Shown here: one piece after another, positions 1 to 9,462 of the stretch
How positions within the stretch are numbered: the stretch's first letter is position 1
Layout: each line of letters opens with the position of its first letter
Assembly: GCF_021341785.1 (NCBI RefSeq)
Contig: NZ_JAJTTF010000001.1
Location: 62,001 to 126,000 of the forward strand
Source of the DNA: Microbacterium sp. Au-Mic1
Lineage (GTDB): Bacteria > Actinomycetota > Actinomycetes > Actinomycetales > Microbacteriaceae
Direction: 5' to 3'
DNA length: 64,000 bases
Translations under genes and position numbers: made by a program
The notes under the pieces: generated by a model
What the model saw: the letters and a program-made list of their open reading frames with translations, nothing else
The model's database searches: none
Told to the model about the DNA's origin: nothing

Positions 1-317
1 TGCTGCACCACCTGGGGCGGATACAGCTGCAGGAGATGCTCGCCGACACCGCGCGTCTCGCCGGCAGGACCGGGCTCGTCGTGCACCGCGACATCGCGCG
101 CAGCCGCGCCGCGTACGCGCTGTTCGCGACGGGGACGTGGCCGTTCGCCGCGAATCTGCTGGCCGGATCCTTCATCCGCGCCGATGGGCTGACCAGCATC
201 CGGCGCTCCTACACGGCCAGGGAGCTCGCGGCCGTCGCGCCGGCGGGGTGGGTCGTGCGGCGCGGGGTCCCCGCACGACTGGAATTGCGCCGGGAGCCGG
301 GCGATGACAGACCCTGA
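1..317 (+). CDS. Class I SAM-dependent methyltransferase, C-terminal fragment
   Basis: The reading frame is already open at the left edge, so only about the last 104 residues are present. It begins with a Leu-His-His-Leu-Gly segment, which resembles the region after motif III in class I methyltransferases, and ends at TGA 315-317. The SAM-binding glycine loop lies outside the window, so the family call rests on the C-terminal part and the context. It overlaps the next gene by 14 bases, showing co-translation with the flavin monooxygenase. In related actinobacteria such a pair often follows a type III polyketide synthase (recalled, not visible here), so a tailoring methylation is a reasonable guess. 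Substrate unknown. Confidence 0.6.
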   Translation, partial: LHHLGRIQLQEMLADTARLAGRTGLVVHRDIARSRAAYALFATGTWPFAANLLAGSFIRADGLTSIRRSYTARELAAVAPAGWVVRRGVPARLELRREPGDDRP

Positions 318-1452
318 AGCCCCGCGGGAGCGCGCCACGCTGCTCGACCATGACATCGTGATCGTCGGGGCGGGGCCGGTGGGGCTGCTCCTGGCCTGCC
401 TGCTCGCCCAGGACGGCATCGACGTCGCTGTTTGCGAACGCCGCCAAGGAGATGATCCGCGCAGCCGGGCGATCGGAGTGCACGCGCCAGGCCTGCAGAT
501 GCTCGACCGCGCCGGCGTGGGGGCGATGGTGCGCTCCGCGTCGCTCGCGCTCGAGGGCGGCGATGTGCTCTGCCGAGGCCGGATCCTCGCGTCGCTCGAC
601 TTCTCCGCGCACCGCCCTGTGCGCGTGCTCCCGCAGCAGCGCACCCACGCGCTGCTGCGGAAGAGACTGCAGTCGCTGTCCGCCGGCGCCCTGCGTCCCG
701 GCTGCAGCGTGCGGGCGGTGCGGGACGAGGGGGAGTTCGTGCGGCTCGCCGTGGAGCGGCCGGCAGGCCGGCAGGAGGTCACCGCGGCGTTCGTCGTGCT
801 CGCGGACGGCGTGCACAGCGCCCTGCGGCACCAGGTCGGCCTCGGCTGGCGGCGCCGCCCTGGCCGCGCGGCGTACACGATGGCCGACGTCCCCGACGCC
901 GCGGCCGGAGTGCGCGCCCAGCTGCACTGCGAGCCCGGGGGGATCGTCGAGGCGTTCCCGCTGCCCGGCGGCATGCGGCGCTGGGTGCTGCGCGGCAGCG
1001 GAGTGCACACCGGGGCGGAGTTCCGGGAGGCGATCGCAGAGCGGATCGGGCGGGATCCGGAGATCGAGGATGACATCCAGCCCACCGGTTTCGTCGCGAC
1101 CCAGCATCTGAGCCGTACCGTCGTCCGAGGCCGCGTGGCGCTGCTCGGCGATGCCGCGCACGAGATCAGCCCGATCGGCGGGCAGGGCATGAACCTCGGC
1201 TGGGTGAACGCGGGAAGGCTGGCGACGGCACTGCGCGCCGCGCTGGTCGAGGGCGAGGCTGATCTCGGCGGCTATGCGCGCGGGGCGCTGCGCGCCGCCC
1301 GCGCCGCCCAGCGACGCAGTGCCTTCTACATGACCATGGGCGCCCCCGCACGGGGCGTGCCGATGGTCGCGAAGGAGACGCTCATCCGGGCCCTGGGCTC
1401 GGCGCCGTTGCGTCCATGGGCAGCGGGTCTGGTGACGATGCACGGCGTCTGA
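304..1452 (+). CDS. FAD-dependent monooxygenase (PHBH-like group A flavoprotein)
   Basis: The 382-residue protein has the three marks of aromatic-ring flavin hydroxylases: an N-terminal dinucleotide fold with VGAGPVGL near residues 21-28, a central DG motif (ADGVHSALR) and the C-terminal GD motif (LLGDAAHEISPIGGQG) that contacts the FAD ribityl chain. It should bind FAD and use NAD(P)H and O2 to hydroxylate or oxidise a small, probably aromatic or polyketide, substrate. The ATG lies inside the end of the methyltransferase gene, so the two are translationally coupled and likely act in one pathway. Substrate and product cannot be read from the sequence. A geranylgeranyl-reductase-like role is possible but less likely because the C-terminal part is short. 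Confidence 0.8.
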   Translation: MTDPEAPRERATLLDHDIVIVGAGPVGLLLACLLAQDGIDVAVCERRQGDDPRSRAIGVHAPGLQMLDRAGVGAMVRSASLALEGGDVLCRGRILASLDFSAHRPVRVLPQQRTHALLRKRLQSLSAGALRPGCSVRAVRDEGEFVRLAVERPAGRQEVTAAFVVLADGVHSALRHQVGLGWRRRPGRAAYTMADVPDAAAGVRAQLHCEPGGIVEAFPLPGGMRRWVLRGSGVHTGAEFREAIAERIGRDPEIEDDIQPTGFVATQHLSRTVVRGRVALLGDAAHEISPIGGQGMNLGWVNAGRLATALRAALVEGEADLGGYARGALRAARAAQRRSAFYMTMGAPARGVPMVAKETLIRALGSAPLRPWAAGLVTMHGV

Positions 1453-1470
1453 GGCTCCGGTCGGAGCCTC
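1451..1470 (+). terminator. Short GC hairpin after the monooxygenase gene
   Basis: An inverted repeat GAGGCTCC / GGAGCCTC with a four-base loop begins at the stop codon of the flavin monooxygenase. There is no T tract, as is usual for high-GC actinobacterial terminators. Confidence 0.55.
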
Positions 1471-1547
1471 ATCCGGGCGCTTCACGACAGGGACCGGGAC
1501 TCGGATGTCGCCCGCTCATCAGTGACAACGCGACCGGCGGGACGGCA

Positions 1548-1582
1548 GAGGGCCGGCCACGCCCATGGCGTGACCGGCCCTC
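1548..1582 (-). terminator. Terminator hairpin of lpdA
   Basis: A 16-bp stem with one mismatch and a three-base loop (halves 1548-1563 and 1567-1582) lies just past the lpdA stop codon. It separates the convergent monooxygenase and lpdA genes and probably stops transcription both ways. Confidence 0.7.
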
Positions 1583-1599
1583 AGCTCGATCGGATCCGA

Positions 1600-2997
<1,398 letters not shown>

Positions 2998-2999
2998 GC

Positions 3000-3089
3000 T
3001 TCCAGCCTATCGTCCGCGCGGGCGGGCTCGGGCAGGTGAGACAGCGCGGATCCGGCTCCCGGGGGGCGCGCGCTTCCGATAGGCTGGAA
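3000..3089. promoter_or_regulatory. Divergent lpdA/odhI promoters with a 13-bp inverted repeat
   Basis: TTCCAGCCTATCG (3000-3012) is repeated exactly inverted as CGATAGGCTGGAA (3077-3089). Each copy holds the TAGGCT -10 box of one gene: 3009-3004 for lpdA (leaderless) and 3080-3085 for odhI (25-base leader with a GGAGGGGGAGA-like ribosome site). Both promoters therefore share core and initial transcribed sequence. Confidence 0.6.
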
Positions 3090-3110
3090 CGCCAGAGGAG
3101 GGGGAGAACA

Positions 3111-3587
3111 GTGACTGAGAACGACGTTCCCGAAGGCGCCGTCCGCCGCGGCGGTGAGCCCCTGCACGACACCACGCAGACGTTCGGCCACGACTCCGAC
3201 CTGTCGTTCGTCCCGTTCGGCGCCGAGCTGACCGAGGTCGAGCTGGCGGCGATCGCCGCGCTCCCTTCGGGTTCCGCGCTGCTGCTGGTCCGCTCCGGTG
3301 CGCTCGCGGGCGCCCGCTACCTGCTGGATACGGCGGTCACCACGGTCGGCCGCCACCCGGAGGCGGACATCTTCTTCGACGACGTGACGGTCTCCCGGCG
3401 GCATGCCGAGGTCATCCGCACCGGCACGGCGTTCGAGATCGTCGACCAGCGCTCGCTGAACGGAACCTACGTCAACGGCGAGCGGGTCGATCGCAGCGAG
3501 CTTCACAACGGCTACGAGGTGCGCGTCGGCAAGTTCCGGCTGAACTTCTTCGCCTCGCCCGTGGATCTCGCGCAGGCGAACGACTGA
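3111..3587 (+). CDS. odhI: OdhI/GarA-type FHA protein, regulator of 2-oxoglutarate dehydrogenase
   Basis: A 158-residue protein with a flexible N-terminus and a C-terminal FHA domain (GR at 80-81, SRRH at 95-98, SLNGTYVNG near 110-118). The N-terminus carries DTTQTF at 20-25, matching the ETTSVF phospho-threonine motif of mycobacterial GarA, with threonines at 21 and 22 as there. In GarA/OdhI the unphosphorylated FHA domain binds and inhibits the E1 subunit of 2-oxoglutarate dehydrogenase. Phosphorylation by a Ser/Thr kinase makes the domain bind its own tail and frees the enzyme. The GTG at 3111 is chosen for its strong purine-rich ribosome site and fit to the family N-terminus. The next gene overlaps by one base. 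Divergence from lpdA fits a role at this enzyme complex. Confidence 0.92.
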   Translation: MTENDVPEGAVRRGGEPLHDTTQTFGHDSDLSFVPFGAELTEVELAAIAALPSGSALLLVRSGALAGARYLLDTAVTTVGRHPEADIFFDDVTVSRRHAEVIRTGTAFEIVDQRSLNGTYVNGERVDRSELHNGYEVRVGKFRLNFFASPVDLAQAND

Positions 3588-4264
3588 TGGCGGCGTCGGC
3601 CGCCGAGCGTTCCGCCCCCACCGGGTTGCTGAGCATCGGCCAGGTGCTCGCACGCCTCACGCCGGAGTTCCCCGACGTGCGCGCCTCCAAGCTCCGCTTC
3701 CTGGAGGAGAAGGGGATCGTCAACCCGGTGCGCACCGCATCCGGGTACCGCAAGTTCTCCGCCGCCGACCTGGAGCGGATCCGCATCGCGCTCACGCTGC
3801 AGCGCGATCAGTACCTGCCGCTCAAGGTCATCCGCGAGCACCTCGACGCCCTCGAGGAGTCCGGCGGCTCGCCGGAGCTGCCCACGTCGATCGTGCAGGG
3901 GCCGCGGCGGTACCGTCGCGACGAGCTGATCCATGCGGCGGGTGCGTCGCACGCGCTCCTCGGCGACGCGGTGTCCAGCGGCATGCTGCCCGCGGCCGAG
4001 ACCTATCCCGAATCCGCGGTCTCCCTGCTGCGCGCGCTCGCTGCCCTGGACGGCCACGGCATCGGGCCGCGCCATCTGCGGCCGCTGCGCCAGAGCGCCG
4101 AACGCGACATCGCCCTGGTCCAGTCGGCGCTGTCCGCTCTGCTGCGCCGCACCGACACCCCGTCGCGGGCGCGCGCCAGCGAGATGGCTCCCGAACTGGC
4201 GTCCCGCCTGGACGAGGTGCGCTCGCTCCTGGTCAAGGACGGCATCGGCCGACTGCTGTCGTAA
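3587..4264 (+). CDS. ftsR: MerR-family regulator FtsR (Rv1828-like)
   Basis: A 225-residue MerR-type regulator. The winged-helix domain is at about 15-85, with LSIGQVLARL, the FPDVRASKLRFLEEKGIV segment typical of the Rv1828/FtsR group, and YRKFSAADLERI. The central and C-terminal regions are helical and probably dimerise. The start codon overlaps the odhI stop (TGATG), giving one operon, and the odhI-ftsR pair matches Rv1827-Rv1828. In Corynebacterium FtsR activates ftsZ (recalled from literature). An inverted repeat suited to such a dimer lies upstream of ftsZ in this window. No metal-binding cysteines are seen, as expected for this subgroup. Confidence 0.88.
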   Translation: MAASAAERSAPTGLLSIGQVLARLTPEFPDVRASKLRFLEEKGIVNPVRTASGYRKFSAADLERIRIALTLQRDQYLPLKVIREHLDALEESGGSPELPTSIVQGPRRYRRDELIHAAGASHALLGDAVSSGMLPAAETYPESAVSLLRALAALDGHGIGPRHLRPLRQSAERDIALVQSALSALLRRTDTPSRARASEMAPELASRLDEVRSLLVKDGIGRLLS

Positions 4265-4305
4265 CGAACTGATTGCGACACACCCCCCTCCCGGGACGGA
4301 TGTCG

Positions 4306-4334
4306 TTGTCGGGGGGTCCGCGCTGTTCTAGCGT
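4306..4334 (+). promoter_or_regulatory. Promoter of the second merR gene
   Basis: TTGTCG (4306-4311) and TAGCGT (4329-4334) are spaced by 17 bases, a sigma-A-like promoter about 60 bases before the ATG at 4397. It gives the second MerR gene its own promoter, separate from odhI-ftsR. Confidence 0.5.
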
Positions 4335-4396
4335 GGAGTCATCGACTTTCAGGTTGTGGTTGAAGGATGCTGTGCCTTCAGGATGAGGAGGATGCC

Positions 4397-4942
4397 ATGA
4401 GCGCCGAGGAACGGGGCGATGCACCGTCGTTCGGGGACGATCTCCTCTTCACCGACGGGCTTCCCGCGATGGACGACGAGGTCGGCTATCGCGGTGCCGT
4501 GGCCGCCCGCGCGGCCGGCATCACGTATCGCCAGCTGGACTACTGGGCGCGCACCGAGCTGGTCGTCCCCACCGTCCGCGGCGCGAGCGGATCCGGATCC
4601 CAGCGGCTCTACGGCTTCCGCGACATCCTCGTGCTGAAGCTCGTCAAGGAGCTGCTGAACACCGGTATCTCGCTGCAGCAGATCCGCACCGCCGTCGACC
4701 AGCTCCGCGCTGCCGGCATCCGCGACCTCGCCGGCACCACGCTCATGAGCGATGGCGCCTCGGTCTACCTGTGCACCTCGAACGACGAGGTGATCGACCT
4801 GCTCAGCCGCGGCCAGGGCGTCTTCGGCATCGCCGTGGGCAAGGTGTTCCACGAGGTCGAGGCGACGCTCGTCGAGTTCGACGCCCTCGCGCCGGAGCCG
4901 ATGGACGACCTCGCCGCACGCCGCTCCCGTCGTACCGCCTGA
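4397..4942 (+). CDS. MerR-family regulator (Rv1830-like)
   Basis: A 181-residue regulator with a MerR winged helix (about 25-95: YRGAVAARAAGITYRQLDYW, then SQRLYGFRDILVLKLVKEL) followed by a region ending in LSRGQGVFGIAVGKVFHEVE, typical of the Rv1830 group. In mycobacteria the order is garA, Rv1828, a bifunctional nuclease gene (Rv1829), Rv1830; here the nuclease gene is missing between the two regulators. The ATG at 4397 follows GAGGAGG closely, better than the in-frame ATG 30 bases upstream. Targets are unknown. It lacks the cysteine effector motifs of metal-sensing MerR proteins. Confidence 0.85.
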   Translation: MSAEERGDAPSFGDDLLFTDGLPAMDDEVGYRGAVAARAAGITYRQLDYWARTELVVPTVRGASGSGSQRLYGFRDILVLKLVKELLNTGISLQQIRTAVDQLRAAGIRDLAGTTLMSDGASVYLCTSNDEVIDLLSRGQGVFGIAVGKVFHEVEATLVEFDALAPEPMDDLAARRSRRTA

Positions 4943-4964
4943 CCGCGCGGCGCGACAGACGGAA

Positions 4965-4992
4965 AGAGCCGGCCCCTCGGGGACCGGCTCTC
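4965..4992. terminator. Bidirectional terminator between merR and parA
   Basis: AGAGCCGG / CCGGCTCT with GC-rich inner pairing forms a strong hairpin between convergent genes, 22 bases past the merR stop and 36 bases past the parA stop. Confidence 0.7.
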
Positions 4993-5028
4993 GTCGTCTC
5001 GGAGGTTCCTGCGAACCGCGGAGTCCGC

Positions 5029-5847
5029 TCAGACGCGGGTGTCGTCGGGCAGGGCGATGCGCCCGGTGCGGATCACCCGGTCCAGCAGCGTGTCGAAGTC
5101 GGCGGCGAGTTCCTGCGCGGAGTCGCCGGGCCAGATGTGCAGCGGCTTCGCGGCGCCCTGGGCCTGCTGCAGAGAGGTGCGCTCGGGCAGCTGGGGCGAG
5201 AGCACGAGCGGGCCGAACATGTCGCGCAGCTCCTTGATGCGGAACTGGTGCTCGATCGACTGCGGGCGCACGCGGTTGACCACGATGCCGAGCGGCTGCA
5301 GTCGGGGGGAGAGGCCGCGGCGGATCTCCTCGATCGCGCGCAGGGCGCGGTCGGCGGCGGCCACCGAGAACAGTCCGGGCTCGGTCACGACCATGACACG
5401 GTCGCTCGCGGCCCATGCGGTGCGCGTGAGCGCGTTCAGCGACGGGGCGCAGTCGATCAGCACGAGGTCGTAGTCGGCCTCGACGGCGGCGAGTGCCTCC
5501 TCGAGCTTCCAGACGTCGCGCACGCTCGGGTGCGGGCCGTCGAAGTTGATCGCGGACGGGCTGCCGATCAGCACGTCGATCGTGCCGGGGTGCACCTTGG
5601 CCCAGCCCGAGGACGTGATCGCCTGTCGGACCACCTTCTCCTTCGGGTTCGCCAGGACATCGGCGATGTTGAGGCGCCCGGCGACCTGGATGTCCATGCC
5701 GGTGGAGACGTCGGACTGCGGGTCGAGGTCGACCACGAGGGTCCGGACGCCGCGGGCGAACGCCGCCGAGGCGAGGCCGAGGGTCACGGTCGTCTTGCCG
5801 ACACCGCCCTTGAGGGAACTGACGCTGAGTACGTGCACGGAGACCAC
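5029..5847 (-). CDS. ParA-family ATPase
   Basis: A 272-residue deviant Walker ATPase: KGGVGKTTV near the N-terminus, VVDLDPQSDVSTG (Walker A'/switch) and LVLIDCAPSLNALT (Walker B region). It starts directly with the Walker strand and has no N-terminal DNA-binding domain, as in small orphan ParA proteins that position cellular cargo. No parB gene is beside it, so it is not a typical chromosome-segregation operon. The GTG at 5847 is chosen because AGAGGAAGG lies four bases upstream; a frame extension to 5904 would run over the divergent promoter. Its cargo is unknown. Confidence 0.85.
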   Translation of the reverse strand: MVSVHVLSVSSLKGGVGKTTVTLGLASAAFARGVRTLVVDLDPQSDVSTGMDIQVAGRLNIADVLANPKEKVVRQAITSSGWAKVHPGTIDVLIGSPSAINFDGPHPSVRDVWKLEEALAAVEADYDLVLIDCAPSLNALTRTAWAASDRVMVVTEPGLFSVAAADRALRAIEEIRRGLSPRLQPLGIVVNRVRPQSIEHQFRIKELRDMFGPLVLSPQLPERTSLQQAQGAAKPLHIWPGDSAQELAADFDTLLDRVIRTGRIALPDDTRV

Positions 5848-5859
5848 GTTACCTTCCTC

Positions 5860-5881
5860 TAGGCTGAGGAAACACTCAGCC
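5860..5881 (+). promoter_or_regulatory. Promoter and small inverted repeat before the pyruvate carboxylase gene
   Basis: TAGGCT at 5860-5865 is a likely -10 box for the carboxylase gene, with a leader of about 50 bases. It overlaps GGCTGAG-GAAACA-CTCAGCC (5862-5881), a perfect 7-bp inverted repeat at the expected transcription start that could be an operator or a leader hairpin. Confidence 0.4.
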
Positions 5882-5921
5882 CCCCGATGCGCGTCGTTGC
5901 GCAACCAGTGTTCGAGGTGCC

Positions 5922-8900
5922 ATGTTCCAGAAGATCCTTGTGGCCAATCGTGGAGAGATCGCGATCCGGGCCTTCAGAGCCGCGTTCGAGGTAGGGGCCA
6001 GGACCGTCGCGGTCTTCCCCTGGGAGGATCGCGGATCCATCCACCGGCAGAAAGCCGATGAGTCGTATCAGATCGGCGAGGTCGGGCACCCGGTGCGGGC
6101 CTACCTCGACGTGGAGGAGATCATCCGGGTGGCACGCGAGTGCGGCGCGGACGCGATCTACCCCGGCTACGGCTTCCTCTCCGAGAACCCGGAGCTGGCG
6201 GCGCGCGCGGCCGAGAACGGCATCGCCTTCATCGGGCCTCCGGCGCATGTGCTGGAGATGGCCGGCAACAAGGTGACCGCGAAGCAGCACGCGGTCGCCG
6301 CAGGCGTGCCGGTGCTGCGCTCGACCGGCGCCTCGGACGACGTGGACGAGCTGGTCGCGCAGGCCGAGGGGATCGGGTTCCCGATCTTCGTCAAGGCCGT
6401 CGCGGGCGGCGGAGGCCGCGGGATGCGCCGGGTGGAGACGATCGGCGAGCTGGCTCCCGCCCTGGCCGAGGCCATGCGCGAGGCGGGGAGCGCGTTCGGC
6501 GACGCCCGTGTCTTCCTCGAACAGGCCGTGCAGCGGCCGCGGCACATCGAGGTGCAGGTGCTCGCAGACGGCACGGGCCATACCGTGCACCTGTTCGAGC
6601 GGGACTGCTCGGTGCAGCGCCGCCATCAGAAGGTGGTCGAGATCGCCCCGGCGCCGAACCTCGACGACACGATCCGCAAGGCTCTGCACGGCTACGCGGT
6701 GGCCTTCGCGAAGTCCATCGGCTACGAGAACGCCGGCACCGTCGAGTTCCTCCTGGAGACGGCCGGCGAGCGGGCCGGCGAGGTCGTCTTCATCGAGATG
6801 AACCCACGGATCCAGGTCGAGCACACCGTGACGGAGGAGGTCACCGACGTCGACCTCGTGCAGTCGCAGATCAGGATCGCGGCCGGCGAGACGCTCGCCG
6901 ACCTGGGCCTCGAACAGGACCAGATCCAGCTGCGCGGCGCTGCGCTGCAGTGCCGCATCACGACCGAGGACCCGGCGCAGGGCTTCCGCCCCGACACCGG
7001 GCGGATCACGACCTACCGGTCGCCCGGCGGCGCCGGCATCCGACTCGACGGCGGCACCACGGCGGCCGGCTCGCAGATCAGCCCGCATTTCGACTCGATG
7101 CTCGCGAAGCTCACCTGTCGAGGCCGGGACTTCCCGGCGGCAGTGGCCCGGGCGAAGCGTGCCCTCGCCGAGTTCCGCATCCGCGGTGTCGCGACCAACA
7201 TCCCGTTCCTGCGCGCCGTGCTGGACGATCCGGCGTTCGTCGCCGGCGACGTGTCGACGCTCTTCATCGAGGAGCGGCCGCAACTGCTCACCAGCAACCC
7301 CTCGAGGGACCGGGCGACGCGACTGCTGAACTGGCTCGGCGACGTCACGGTGAACAAGCCGTACGGACCGAAGCCGTTGTCGCCGTCGCCGGGCAGCAAG
7401 CTCCCGAAGATCGATCTGAGCGTCGAGCCGCCCGCCGGAGCCCGCGAGCGGCTGCTCCGCCTCGGGCCGGCAGGGTTCGCCCGTGCGCTCCGCGAGCAGA
7501 CCGCGCTCGCCGTCACCGAGACCACCTACCGCGACGCGCACCAGTCGCTGCTGGCCACGCGCGTGCGCACCAGGGACCTGGTGCGCGTGGGCCCGCACGC
7601 GGCGCGCATGACGCCGCAGCTGCTCTCGATCGAGGCCTGGGGCGGGGCGACCTACGACGTCGCGCTGCGCTTCCTCGCGGAGGACCCGTGGGAGCGCCTC
7701 GAGGCGCTGCGTACCGCCATCCCGAACATCCCGCTGCAGATGCTGCTGCGCGGCCGCAACACGGTCGGGTACACGCCGCGGCCGGTCGAGGTGACGAACG
7801 CGTTCGTGCGTGAGGCGGCGTCGACGGGGGTGGACATCTTCCGCATCTTCGACGCGCTCAACGACGTGTCGCAGATGCGTCCCGCGATCGACGCCGTGCT
7901 GGAGACGGGCAGCGCGGTCGCCGAGGTGGCGCTCTGCTACACCGGGGATCTGCTGGACCCCGCGGAACAGCTCTACACGCTGGACTACTACCTGCGCCTC
8001 GCGGAGCAGATCGTGGAGTCCGGCGCGCACATCCTCGCGATCAAGGACATGGCGGGTCTCCTCCGGCCCGCGGCGGCGGCGCGTCTCGTGGCCGCGTTGC
8101 GCGAGCGGTTCGATCTGCCCGTCCAGGTGCACACGCACGACACCGCGGGCGGGCAGCTCGCGACGCTGCTGGCCGCCAGCGCCGCCGGTGCCGACGCGGT
8201 GGATGCGGCCGCCGCACCGATGTCCGGCACGACGAGCCAGCCGTCGCTGTCGGCCCTCGTGGCGGCACTTGCGCACACCGACCGCGACACCGGGCTGGAT
8301 CTGCAGGCGATCGGCGATCTGGAGCCGTACTGGGAGGGCGTGCGCCAGCTCTACCGCCCCTTCGAGTCGGGTCTGCCCGCGCCCACGGGGCGCGTGTACC
8401 ACCACGAGATCCCCGGTGGCCAGCTCTCCAACCTGCGCCAGCAGGCCATCGCGCTGGGACTCGCGGACGATTTCGAGCGCATCGAGGACATGTACGCCGC
8501 GGCGGACCGGATCCTCGGCCGGATCCCCAAGGTGACCCCGTCTTCGAAGGTCGTCGGCGATCTCGCCCTGGCGCTCGTCGCGGCGGGAGCCGATCCGGCG
8601 GACTTCGAGCAGAATCCGCAGAACTACGACATCCCCGACTCGGTGATCGGCTTCATGGCCGGAGAGCTGGGAGACCTGCCCGGCGGATGGCCGGAGCCGT
8701 TCCGCACGAAGGTGCTGGCGGGACGACAGGTGTCGATCGACGTCGTCCCGATCTCACCGGACGAGCAGCGCGCACTCGACGGCGAGAGCCTCGAGCGGCG
8801 GCAGGCGCTGAACCGTCTGCTCTTCCCGGGACCTGCCGCGGAGTTCGAGCGCAACCGCGCCGCGTTCGGCGATCTGTCCGCGCTCGGCACGCCGGACTAC

Positions 8901-9335
8901 CTCTACGGCCTGGTCCCCGGCGAGGAGCACGTCGCCGAGATCGATCCGGGGGTGCAGCTCTACGTGGGTCTCGAGGCCATCGGCGAAGCGGACGAGAAGG
9001 GCTTCCGCACCGTCATGACGACGCTGAACGGTCAGCTCCGGCCGGTGTTCGTGCGGGATCGCTCCCTCAAGATCACGGTGCACGAGGTCGAGAAGGCGGA
9101 CACCTCGAAGCCGGGGCAGGTGGCTGCGCCGTTCTCGGGCGTGGTGACCCTGAAGGCCGAGGTCGGTGATGCCGTCCGCGCCGGCGAGGCGGTCGCCTCC
9201 ATCGAGGCGATGAAGATGGAGGCGGCGATCACGGCCCCCGTGGACGGCGTCGTCGAGCGCCTCGCGATCGGCGCCACGCAGCAGGTCGATGCGGGCGATC
9301 TCCTGGTCGTGATCCGCCCGTCGCACACGGACTGA
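5922..9335 (+). CDS. pyc: Pyruvate carboxylase
   Basis: A 1137-residue single-chain biotin enzyme that makes oxaloacetate from pyruvate, bicarbonate and ATP, refilling the TCA cycle. Domains in order: biotin carboxylase (1 to about 450; ILVANRGEIAIR, the GGGGRGMR glycine loop, EMNPRIQVEHTVTE), carboxyltransferase (about 530-830; TTYRDAHQSLLATRVRT, LRGRNTVGY), allosteric/PYC region, and a biotin carboxyl carrier domain with AMKME and biotinylated Lys1098. Length is normal for alpha-4 type pyruvate carboxylase. The ATG follows GAGGTGCC. It stands alone between the divergent parA gene and a terminator. Confidence 0.97.
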   Translation: MFQKILVANRGEIAIRAFRAAFEVGARTVAVFPWEDRGSIHRQKADESYQIGEVGHPVRAYLDVEEIIRVARECGADAIYPGYGFLSENPELAARAAENGIAFIGPPAHVLEMAGNKVTAKQHAVAAGVPVLRSTGASDDVDELVAQAEGIGFPIFVKAVAGGGGRGMRRVETIGELAPALAEAMREAGSAFGDARVFLEQAVQRPRHIEVQVLADGTGHTVHLFERDCSVQRRHQKVVEIAPAPNLDDTIRKALHGYAVAFAKSIGYENAGTVEFLLETAGERAGEVVFIEMNPRIQVEHTVTEEVTDVDLVQSQIRIAAGETLADLGLEQDQIQLRGAALQCRITTEDPAQGFRPDTGRITTYRSPGGAGIRLDGGTTAAGSQISPHFDSMLAKLTCRGRDFPAAVARAKRALAEFRIRGVATNIPFLRAVLDDPAFVAGDVSTLFIEERPQLLTSNPSRDRATRLLNWLGDVTVNKPYGPKPLSPSPGSKLPKIDLSVEPPAGARERLLRLGPAGFARALREQTALAVTETTYRDAHQSLLATRVRTRDLVRVGPHAARMTPQLLSIEAWGGATYDVALRFLAEDPWERLEALRTAIPNIPLQMLLRGRNTVGYTPRPVEVTNAFVREAASTGVDIFRIFDALNDVSQMRPAIDAVLETGSAVAEVALCYTGDLLDPAEQLYTLDYYLRLAEQIVESGAHILAIKDMAGLLRPAAAARLVAALRERFDLPVQVHTHDTAGGQLATLLAASAAGADAVDAAAAPMSGTTSQPSLSALVAALAHTDRDTGLDLQAIGDLEPYWEGVRQLYRPFESGLPAPTGRVYHHEIPGGQLSNLRQQAIALGLADDFERIEDMYAAADRILGRIPKVTPSSKVVGDLALALVAAGADPADFEQNPQNYDIPDSVIGFMAGELGDLPGGWPEPFRTKVLAGRQVSIDVVPISPDEQRALDGESLERRQALNRLLFPGPAAEFERNRAAFGDLSALGTPDYLYGLVPGEEHVAEIDPGVQLYVGLEAIGEADEKGFRTVMTTLNGQLRPVFVRDRSLKITVHEVEKADTSKPGQVAAPFSGVVTLKAEVGDAVRAGEAVASIEAMKMEAAITAPVDGVVERLAIGATQQVDAGDLLVVIRPSHTD

Positions 9336-9339
9336 GAGC

Positions 9340-9373
9340 GGCGGAGGGCCCCGCGCGTCGGACGCCCTCCGCC
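9340..9373 (+). terminator. Terminator after the pyruvate carboxylase gene
   Basis: GGCGGAGGGC / GCCCTCCGCC, a perfect 10-bp stem with a 14-base loop, starts five bases past the stop codon. Confidence 0.75.
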
Positions 9374-9462
9374 CCGGCCCGCCGCGTCGGGGCGCGGCGA
9401 TGTGCACTAACCTTGGGCGTTGTGATGCGCGCCGACAGGGCGTATCACGGGGGAGAAGCATC

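Noticed and set aside
5029..5847. Chromosome-partitioning parA of a parAB operon
   Set aside because: No parB, parS-like repeats, gidB or replication origin lies nearby, so it is listed only as a ParA-family ATPase.
5859..8405. Minus-strand frame of about 850 codons opposite the pyruvate carboxylase gene
   Set aside because: Shadow of the carboxylase gene: no recognisable domain and an Arg-rich product.
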